Shown here in pieces: positions 57,002-64,000 of a DNA stretch of 64,000 nt; position 1 is the stretch's first letter; each line of letters opens with the position of its first letter. A program made the translations under genes and the position numbers. Source of the stretch: Candidatus Neomarinimicrobiota bacterium (GTDB lineage: Bacteria > Fidelibacterota > UBA2242 > B5-G15); contig JACDNV010000008.1 of the NCBI GenBank assembly GCA_017656425.1, positions 84,998 to 148,997 on the forward strand. Direction: 5' to 3'. The notes beneath the pieces were generated by a model, which was not told the DNA's origin, did not search any database, and saw only the letters and a program-made list of their open reading frames with translations.

Positions 57002-58054
57002 ATGATTTTAAGGAATCTATTTCAATGTAAAAGAGTTTTGTCAATATTTCTCATATTAGGATTTTGTAGTATCAGTTTTGTTAACGCGGGTGCGGGTGCC
57101 CAGTTCTTACAGATATTTCCCGCTGTACATATAGCAGGTCTCGGTGGGGCTTTTACAGCATACGATGGAAACATTGAATCCATTTTCTGGAATCCATCCT
57201 CTATAATGTCGGTTGGATACCGAATGGCGATGTTTAATAACGCCAATTATTTTGCAGGGGTAAGGCATGCAAGTTTCGCATTCCTTCAGCCTTTCGAGAA
57301 TAATACACTGGGGATATCTTTTATTGCCCTCCTGAGTGGAGAAATTGAGGAAACAACAGAAATTGAAGATGAAGGTACAGGTCATACTTTCACTGCTAAT
57401 GATTATGCCTTTGGTTTGACCTACTCCAGAGCCATGACCGATAAGTTTAATGCCGGAATCACAATAAAGTTATTAAATCTCAATCTTGCTAAAGTATCGG
57501 CAACAACTATTAGCTTTGATTTCGGAGCATTATATAAAATGAAAATTTTAGGTAATCTTAGAATTGGATTTGCAATCAGGAATTATGGACCAGATTTTCG
57601 ATATAAGGGTGAAGGATTGATCGGTTATACTAAAAAGTCTGATAATCCCTTTGCGGAGGAGGATGTCAAATATGAACTGGTATCAGCCTCTACTCCACTA
57701 CCTATGAGTTTTCACCTTGGAATTGCGTCTGATATATACAATTCCGGGTTTAGCAAAATATCTTTATGCTTTGATATAACTAATGGTATTGATCAGAAGG
57801 AGAATTTTTTGTTTGGAATTGAATATTGTATTTCGGATTTTTTATATATTGATATTTCCCATTCAAATTTGAAAGCTTTGTCTTGTGGTTGGCGGAATTA
57901 TTCCTCCCTTGGAGGCAATATGCGGGGAGCCAATTGGGGAGCTGGAATTAATCTTGGTAAATTTTTTGATAAAATATTCTGGTTTGGCTATTCTTTTGAA
58001 TCACATAGATATCTCCCCCCAGTTCAAAGATATGGTGTAAAGTTGAAATTTTAA
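57002..58054 (+). CDS. PorV-like outer-membrane barrel, module 2
   Basis: 350 residues. Signal peptide ends near FVNA (about 27). The PorV landmarks follow: AVHIAGLGGAFTAYDGNIESIFWNPSSIMSV (about 41-71), with the NPS variant of the NPA motif, then barrel strands, an FGLTYSRAMTDKFNAGITIK segment and a final VKLKF. It starts 1 bp after the cargo gene's stop and precedes another T9SS cargo by 24 bp. It is the paralogue of the gene at 48645, with nearly the same length (350 and 348). Confidence 0.75.
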   Translation: MILRNLFQCKRVLSIFLILGFCSISFVNAGAGAQFLQIFPAVHIAGLGGAFTAYDGNIESIFWNPSSIMSVGYRMAMFNNANYFAGVRHASFAFLQPFENNTLGISFIALLSGEIEETTEIEDEGTGHTFTANDYAFGLTYSRAMTDKFNAGITIKLLNLNLAKVSATTISFDFGALYKMKILGNLRIGFAIRNYGPDFRYKGEGLIGYTKKSDNPFAEEDVKYELVSASTPLPMSFHLGIASDIYNSGFSKISLCFDITNGIDQKENFLFGIEYCISDFLYIDISHSNLKALSCGWRNYSSLGGNMRGANWGAGINLGKFFDKIFWFGYSFESHRYLPPVQRYGVKLKF

Positions 58055-58078
58055 AAGTATTTTTAGGAGGCTAAGATC

Positions 58079-60199
58079 ATGAAGAAGTATTTGCTTATTT
58101 TTATTACAACATGCTTTCTTTTTCATTTTTCCCTTTTTGCACGAGAATGGCATGATGTGAAAATAATCTCTTACTCTAATAATAGAGTGATTTTAAAATA
58201 TAATGAGATGTATCATAAGCTGGCACCTAGGTTGAATAAATCCTCAGAACAGGTAATAGTGGATACTATTTACTATTACAACCCACCGATATCTCCTGAT
58301 GTTTATGATGAATATTTAGCCGGTTATCAAGGAACAGGAAGTGATCCTGCTGATACCTGCATAAATTGGTTTTCTCTTCTCGCACCTGGGACAGTAACAA
58401 AAATAATGATGCAAAATGTTTCATCAGGAACGGCAAATTTTAATATGTTTGCTCCTGCGATAGATTGGGATGAAGGAAGATATGTGTTCCCGGATGATCC
58501 TGAATCAAATTCTTTGCTTCCATATTCAGTACCATTTTTTTGTGAAGCTAAAAACCCTGATGAACAATTTACAAATGGAGAGTGGACACCGATATGGAAT
58601 GTTTTTGATATCAAGGCGAATTTTGGAAGTGGTATTTATCTTGAAGGGGATAGTCTGGATTTCTGGGTTGGATATTCTTTGGATAAAACAGGGAATCCGA
58701 AAATCTGGCAGGATGGCTATTATCATGATTCCGATTTTGAAGGAGCATGTAGGAGTTTTTCCACTTTACATGCATTTTGCCCTAATAACTACGGCTGCTG
58801 GTATAGTATCGTAAATGCAAATGACAATAACCTGTGGCTTTCTCATATAATGCAGATTGAGGTGGAATATGAGCATCTTCCTCCGATAATTTCTGATGTG
58901 TCAAGGTTTTCCGACACCTTTGCGAGCCAGAAAAAAGTGAAAGCAAAAATTGTTGAAATTGAGGGAGAGACATTTACAGCAGAACTTGTGTATAAGACAG
59001 GAATTAATGGTCAGTATCAATCTGTTACAATGAAAGATGTTGGGAATAATAATTTTGAAGCAACACTTAATATAGAGGAGGGTGATACCGTATATTACTA
59101 CGTTGAGGCGACTGACGAGTCAGATTACACTGGATATTCAAATATTATGTCAATTGTAAATGTAGTACCACCTGAGAATGCCCCACTTTTGGTAGTTAAT
59201 AATAATGGTGGTGAAACGTACTGGGAATTTCTTAGAGGTATAGTGAATATTGGACAGGCATATTTTTTCTGGGATATGAACCAACATAACGGTATTGACA
59301 GTACAGTTATAAATTATTCCGGGTTTAAAGCTTTGATGGTCTTTGGATGGGGAACCGATATAATTCCGATAACTGATGTGGAAACCCAGGATGTCTATGG
59401 AATAAAAAAATTCCTTGATAATGGAGGTAGTTTATTGCTTTCTGATATGGATTATCTATTCGCATGGGGTCTGGAGGGACAGGAATATTTTCAACAGGGT
59501 GATTTTGCTTATGATTATCTTGGTATAGATAGGTATGAGAGTGATCCTGATGATGATAACAATGTTGAAAATGGTGGATCTGCTGATAATAGAATGAAAG
59601 GTGTGAACGATGATGTAATTTCTGGCGATTTCTCTGGTTCAAACTATTACGGACCGATTGATTATGAAATGCCAGATCCAGATTGGGCTAACTGGGGCGA
59701 TTTTATAGTAGCGAATTCTGAAGCTTTTGATATTTTTCACGGAGTATCTTCAAATAAAAGCATGGCTGTTAGAAAAGAAGGTGAAAATTTTAAAACCGTT
59801 ACTTTTGCTTTCCCAATTCATCTCTGTTCAGATCCGGAAAAGTATTCTACTCTTCTCTATAATACCCTTCTCTGGTTTGGTGCATATCAACAGGATATAG
59901 ATAATGAGTATAGGAATGTCAAAGATTACAAACTGAATCAAAATCATCCGAATCCGTTTAACCCTTCAACAAAGATTTCATATTATATTCCCAGTAATAG
60001 TCATGTTCTGTTAAATGTTTATGATATTAATGGAAGATTGGTAAGAAATCTGGTTAATTCGTATAAAGAATCCGGTTGTTATATAGTAGTCTGGAATGGT
60101 AAGGATAATATGGATAAACCAATGTCATCAGGTGTATATATTTACACTATGAAAATTGGTAATAATGTGTATTCAAGGAAAATGTTATTGATAAGATAA
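58079..60199 (+). CDS. T9SS cargo with putative glutamine-amidotransferase-like domain
   Basis: 706 residues. Signal peptide 1-21 (ATG with AGGAGG upstream). The N-terminal half looks like a beta-sandwich. Near 270-350 is an Ig-like domain (AELVYKTGINGQYQ and DTVYYYVEATDES). Residues about 375-460 (ENAPLLVVNNNG, FGWGTD, IKKFLDNGGSLLLSDMD) resemble the class-I glutamine-amidotransferase-like fold seen in secreted proteins, without a visible catalytic Cys. The C-terminal ~85 residues are a type A sorting domain: NQNHPNPFNPSTKISY, VYDINGRLVRNL, SSGVYIYTM and RKMLLIR. It is 24 bp after the module 2 PorV gene and may belong to that transcript. Confidence 0.7.
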   Translation: MKKYLLIFITTCFLFHFSLFAREWHDVKIISYSNNRVILKYNEMYHKLAPRLNKSSEQVIVDTIYYYNPPISPDVYDEYLAGYQGTGSDPADTCINWFSLLAPGTVTKIMMQNVSSGTANFNMFAPAIDWDEGRYVFPDDPESNSLLPYSVPFFCEAKNPDEQFTNGEWTPIWNVFDIKANFGSGIYLEGDSLDFWVGYSLDKTGNPKIWQDGYYHDSDFEGACRSFSTLHAFCPNNYGCWYSIVNANDNNLWLSHIMQIEVEYEHLPPIISDVSRFSDTFASQKKVKAKIVEIEGETFTAELVYKTGINGQYQSVTMKDVGNNNFEATLNIEEGDTVYYYVEATDESDYTGYSNIMSIVNVVPPENAPLLVVNNNGGETYWEFLRGIVNIGQAYFFWDMNQHNGIDSTVINYSGFKALMVFGWGTDIIPITDVETQDVYGIKKFLDNGGSLLLSDMDYLFAWGLEGQEYFQQGDFAYDYLGIDRYESDPDDDNNVENGGSADNRMKGVNDDVISGDFSGSNYYGPIDYEMPDPDWANWGDFIVANSEAFDIFHGVSSNKSMAVRKEGENFKTVTFAFPIHLCSDPEKYSTLLYNTLLWFGAYQQDIDNEYRNVKDYKLNQNHPNPFNPSTKISYYIPSNSHVLLNVYDINGRLVRNLVNSYKESGCYIVVWNGKDNMDKPMSSGVYIYTMKIGNNVYSRKMLLIR

Positions 60200-60269
60200 A
60201 AGTAATTATAAAAACCTGTCTTGTGATTTTTACCAAATAAAAGAATAGGCAATTAGAATAAATTTAAAC

Positions 60270-63200
60270 ATGAGATATAGAAGCTTCAGTAAAGAAATAA
60301 TAATTATCTCGTTTCTGAGTTTGGTCCTTTTTAGCGATGTTGCTTCCTCAAAACAGGTTAAAGAAACCACAATAGATAGGATTGAAAAAGCGTACAGAGC
60401 AGGTCATATTGATTATCAAAGTTATTTGGTAAATCTCGCGTATTTAGTATTTAATAAAAAGAAATTGACTAAGAAATTACTAGTTGAAGGTGAATTACCA
60501 CTGAAATGTGGAAACCCCATTATTGAGGTAATAAAGAATAATTGGGATTTGCTTCCTGAGGAGACCAGAAATTTTATTTTGAAAAAAGTGACTATGCCAT
60601 CTGGTTATTCCTGGGATGATTCATTTGAAAGTCCTGGCGGTAAGTTTTTAATTCATTATTATACTTCGGGACCTGACACAACACCCATGACTGATGAGAA
60701 TGAAAATAGTGTGCCTGATTATATAGAAAAAATGGCTGAGTACTTTGATCATGTCTGGAAAGTTGAAATTGATACCCTCAATTATATAGAACCTGATCTT
60801 GGAAGTAATGGTAAACTTGATGTTTACGTTGAGAACTTATCAGGGGTATATGGCTATGTGTGGGGACCGGATAGCCTTCATATGGACAATGATTATAATC
60901 CCGCGCCAAAAACGACCGATCCGGAAGGAGATCAGGCTGGAATCATGAAGGTTACAGCAGCACATGAGTTTCATCACGAGTGTCAGCTAATGTATAAAAT
61001 AACAAAGAGCTGGTATAAAGAGGCTACATCAACATGGATTGAAGATGTTGTCTATGATATAGTAAATGACTATGTGCATTATCTTGGTAGGTTCTTACAG
61101 TATCCGTATTTATCATTAGACGTATTCGAGAAAGATAACATTCATCAATATGGAGCGTGTATTTTTAACAAATTTTTATCTGAGAAATATGATTCGATAG
61201 ATATAATCAGGCAAATATGGGAAGTGGACGAAACCTCTGCACTTCATGCAATAGATAATGTTTTGAAGGAGTATGGATCGAGTCTTGAACAGGCATTTTC
61301 AGAGTTTGTAGTATGGAACTGGTTTACGGGGATCAGACATGAAACTAATCTGCCTCATTATGAAGAAGCCTCCATGTATCCTATCGCATCAACTCAGAAT
61401 AGGCATTATATTACATCTGATTTCGTTAGCGTAGACAATTTTTCACCAGAGGAATACTTACCTGATCATCTTGGCTGTAATTATATTCGCATTGATAATT
61501 CTGATAATGATAGGAAATTGATTGTGAATTTCCATGGTGACAATACTGTTAGATGGTCGATATCGACTATAAAAAGTTATGACGATTCATATTTCCAGTC
61601 CGATATTATAGAGCTTGATGATGGTGCTGGTTCGATTTTTATTCATGATTGGAAAGATCTGAATTATATCATGGTTATACCCTCAGTCATAGCACGTAGT
61701 GGTGTGGACTTCGAATATAATTACTCACTTATATTGGCGGATTATGGTCTGTTTGTGGAGAAGTACTTCTATTTTGATGTTGGGAATGAATCGGATGGAT
61801 ATATATCACCGGGAGAGGATGGGGCTATTATTGTAAAGATTATTAACTATGATAGGGATTATGCAAACCTGCAGTTGATCTTACGTACAAACGAGAATGG
61901 AATTGAAATATCCGATAGTGTATTATTAATTCGTGACTTTTCTTCTAATGCTTCATTAATAAATGACAATCAACCTTTTACATTTCATATTGAAGAGAGT
62001 TACAATAAACCAACTGCTCAGTTTACACTTCATGTAGTTGAGAATGGTAACGATGTTGCAGATTTTAATTTAATTATAAAAATAGGTTGTCCGGAGATAT
62101 TGCTTGTCGATAATAGTATGAACTCAGAGGGTTCTGGTTTAAAAGGAATACTTTATTCTCTTGGCTTTATTTATGATTACAAAGATTTAAGATGTATTGG
62201 TATAGATAGTCTATTTTTCTATAAAAGAAAACTTATAATCTGGTTTTCCGGTGACAATCATATACCTATGAGTAAAGTACAGTTTGATTCAATTGCAAAT
62301 TTTCTGAATAATGGTGGTAGATTATTCATTACAGGGAATAATTTTCTAAAAGGAATTAAAGATTCAATACCTTATTATCCAGATGTATTTCATTGTAGAT
62401 ATATAGATACCTTAAATTCAAGCAGGTTAATAGGAGTAGATTATGATCCTGTAGGTCAATCACATAATGATCAGTTGTGGATTTTAAACAAAAGTCAGTA
62501 TAATGATCGTTTTTCTGTGGATAGTGATCCTGCCTCTCAGATATGCTTTAGGTTTCCCGGGACAGATTACGGTGGTATTATGAGATATATCGGAGATTAT
62601 CGATTTGTTCTAGCCGATTTTTCAATAATGGATCTGTATCAACCATCGATTGATTATTTGAGTGCCGAAGATTTAATGAAAAGAATAATGAACTTTCTAC
62701 TAAGTCAAAATGGTCCTCCGTCAGTACCTATCCTGCGCCTGCCCAGTGAGGATACTATATTTGTTAATAGTGTAAATGATAGACTTCTATTTAGCTGGTC
62801 ACGGGTTATTGATACTGATAGTGATACTGTAAAATATATTATAAGTTTTAAATCTTCGAATAATATATCACATAATACCGTAGTAGCTGATACATTTTAT
62901 ATTTTGACTACATCTAAAATAATTGAACTGTTTAATGCAGATTGGGATACATTAATTTTAAAATGGAGAGTGATAGCAACGGATGATTTCAACGCATCAT
63001 TTTCATCTGAACAAAATTGTGTGCTTGTGAAGAATGTTAATTTACCACCTACCGCTTTTTCTTTAATTGAGCCTGATGATGGGCAATTGATTTATCTAAA
63101 TAGTGAGGATACTACACTAACTTTTAGTTGGCAGAAATCATTAGATCCAGAAGGTAAAACGATCGGGTATGAATTTTTTATTACCGATACCTCTTATAGG

Positions 63201-63683
63201 GATACAATATTTCAAAGCATTCTGGATACAAATTTTATTGAAGTGGATAAAAATTTATTTAATGAATTCTTATTTGTTAATGATAGCTTATTTGTAAAAT
63301 GGTTTGTTATTTCCACAGAAGGATATAGTATAACAGAAAGCAGCTGTAGAAATGCACTAATTATTGTAAAAAGCACCGAAAATTTGGAGGAGAGAAGTAT
63401 TCCATTGGAATTCAGGCTATTAGGTAATTATCCAAATCCCTTTAATAGTGTGACCACAATTGTTTTCAGCATTGGTGAAGAACGTTTTTGTAGTCTGGAT
63501 ATTTATAACATCAGAGGGCAAATTGTAAGAAACCTTGTTAGAGAAAAATTATTTCCTGGCGAGTACCGTGTAATATGGGATGGTAGAGATAACAATAATG
63601 CTGTTTTGCATTCGGGTATTTATATTTATGTTCTAAGGTCTGGTGGTAGAAAAAAGATTGGACGAATGCTTTTGCTAAAATAA
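60270..63683 (+). CDS. T9SS cargo, putative zinc metalloprotease (MXAN_6640-like)
   Basis: 1137 residues. Signal peptide 1-27. A metalloprotease domain occupies about 110-400: ENSVPDYIEKMAEYFDHVW, then TAAHEFHHECQLMY (about 231-244), where HEFHH gives the two zinc His and the Glu, and TSTWIEDVVYD downstream. This pattern fits the MXAN_6640-type putative peptidases. The middle has a glutamine-amidotransferase-like stretch (FLNNGGRLFITGNNF). Two Ig-like modules follow (about 815-1030). A type A sorting domain ends it: LGNYPNPFNSVTTIVF, YNIRGQIVRNL, LHSGIYIYVL. It is the last gene before the rRNA operon, 70 bp after the preceding cargo gene. Activity is inferred. Confidence 0.75.
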   Translation: MRYRSFSKEIIIISFLSLVLFSDVASSKQVKETTIDRIEKAYRAGHIDYQSYLVNLAYLVFNKKKLTKKLLVEGELPLKCGNPIIEVIKNNWDLLPEETRNFILKKVTMPSGYSWDDSFESPGGKFLIHYYTSGPDTTPMTDENENSVPDYIEKMAEYFDHVWKVEIDTLNYIEPDLGSNGKLDVYVENLSGVYGYVWGPDSLHMDNDYNPAPKTTDPEGDQAGIMKVTAAHEFHHECQLMYKITKSWYKEATSTWIEDVVYDIVNDYVHYLGRFLQYPYLSLDVFEKDNIHQYGACIFNKFLSEKYDSIDIIRQIWEVDETSALHAIDNVLKEYGSSLEQAFSEFVVWNWFTGIRHETNLPHYEEASMYPIASTQNRHYITSDFVSVDNFSPEEYLPDHLGCNYIRIDNSDNDRKLIVNFHGDNTVRWSISTIKSYDDSYFQSDIIELDDGAGSIFIHDWKDLNYIMVIPSVIARSGVDFEYNYSLILADYGLFVEKYFYFDVGNESDGYISPGEDGAIIVKIINYDRDYANLQLILRTNENGIEISDSVLLIRDFSSNASLINDNQPFTFHIEESYNKPTAQFTLHVVENGNDVADFNLIIKIGCPEILLVDNSMNSEGSGLKGILYSLGFIYDYKDLRCIGIDSLFFYKRKLIIWFSGDNHIPMSKVQFDSIANFLNNGGRLFITGNNFLKGIKDSIPYYPDVFHCRYIDTLNSSRLIGVDYDPVGQSHNDQLWILNKSQYNDRFSVDSDPASQICFRFPGTDYGGIMRYIGDYRFVLADFSIMDLYQPSIDYLSAEDLMKRIMNFLLSQNGPPSVPILRLPSEDTIFVNSVNDRLLFSWSRVIDTDSDTVKYIISFKSSNNISHNTVVADTFYILTTSKIIELFNADWDTLILKWRVIATDDFNASFSSEQNCVLVKNVNLPPTAFSLIEPDDGQLIYLNSEDTTLTFSWQKSLDPEGKTIGYEFFITDTSYRDTIFQSILDTNFIEVDKNLFNEFLFVNDSLFVKWFVISTEGYSITESSCRNALIIVKSTENLEERSIPLEFRLLGNYPNPFNSVTTIVFSIGEERFCSLDIYNIRGQIVRNLVREKLFPGEYRVIWDGRDNNNAVLHSGIYIYVLRSGGRKKIGRMLLLK

Positions 63684-63943
63684 TAGAGTTTATTTCTTGT
63701 ATTGATTAGAAAAAAAAATTCAATTATATTTGGGATTGTTATTTGAGGTTATTATAAAAAGATTATATAAATTGTTCTAAAAGGTCTTGAAATAGATTAA
63801 AATTTAAGTTAAATTTATTTGCTATTTATGAATAGAATATTGGATGCAGAGTCGATATAATTGGCTTTGCAAAAGGGGCTTTTTGACAAGTGAGAGACAC
63901 ATAACAAGAGGCTGAGTGTGGGTTTCGCTCGACAATTTTATAT

Positions 63944-64000
63944 ACAATGGAGAGTTTGATCCTGGCTCAGGACGAACGCTGGCGGCGTGCCTAACACATG
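63944..64000 (+). rRNA. 16S ribosomal RNA, 5' end only
   Basis: The universal 5' motif AGAGTTTGATCCTGGCTCAG begins at 63951, followed by GACGAACGCTGGCGGCG and TGCCTAACACATG at the window edge. The mature 5' end is placed by analogy with E. coli and may be off by a few bases. A TTGACA lies at 63883-63888 upstream, but no well-spaced -10 box accompanies it. The bases after the motif differ from the usual Bacteroidetes form (GATGAACGCTAGCGGCAGG). Confidence 0.95.

Overview
The window is a 64 kb chromosomal stretch with an AT-rich, mostly tightly packed bacterial genome. The organism uses the type IX secretion system (T9SS). The window opens inside sprA (the T9SS outer-membrane translocon), holds several secreted proteins ending in PNPFN- or PNPYY-type sorting domains, and has at least five PorV/PorQ-like outer-membrane barrels. 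Together with TonB-receptor-like proteins carrying carboxypeptidase-regulatory domains, a bacterial V-type ATPase of the C/F-less kind, and a 16S rRNA start unlike that of classical Bacteroidetes, this points to the FCB superphylum outside typical Bacteroidetes (for example Marinimicrobia, Calditrichota or KSB1-like lineages). That placement is inference; the 56 bases of 16S rRNA visible are too few to settle it.

Layout. 1-9.8 kb (+): sprA 3' part, a glutaminyl-cyclase-like M28 protein, prmA, a lipoprotein, a T9SS propeller protein and two PorV-like barrels, packed like one operon. 10.1-11.4 kb (-): a propeller-repeat T9SS cargo with near-identical 130-bp repeats. 11.6-18.9 kb (-): an integron-type gene-cassette array. 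I find four convincing and two degenerate attC-like sites. They separate a Cys-rich unknown protein, a decayed cassette, a HEPN protein, an OLD-like ATPase/nuclease and a broken HsdR-N-like gene. A ruined tyrosine recombinase sits at one end. 19.2-20.2 kb (+): a lone PfkB-family sugar kinase with a strong terminator. 20.8-30.3 kb (-): tRNA-Thr, an Smr-domain protein, an OPT transporter and the V-ATPase operon K-I-D-B-A-DUF2764-E, read right to left.

30.6-63.7 kb (+): two envelope proteins, nusB, secA, a metallophosphoesterase severed from its T9SS sorting domain by an in-frame TGA, tRNA-Leu, tig and clpP. Then come two tandem paralogous three-gene modules: TonB-receptor-like, then a ~1310-residue T9SS cargo, then a PorV-like barrel. 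Two further T9SS cargo genes follow, one of them a putative metalloprotease. The window ends at the first bases of a 16S rRNA gene.

How it fits together. SecA exports the envelope proteins across the inner membrane. SprA and PorV-like proteins then move those with C-terminal sorting domains to the surface, and the glutaminyl-cyclase-like enzyme may cap their N-termini. The cassette array is the main accessory region. Its recognisable content (OLD, HEPN, HsdR-N) is defence-flavoured, and two cassettes show terminal inverted repeats that would extend the attC hairpin in the excised circle. That feature and the duplicated TonB/cargo/PorV module are the two most interesting observations.
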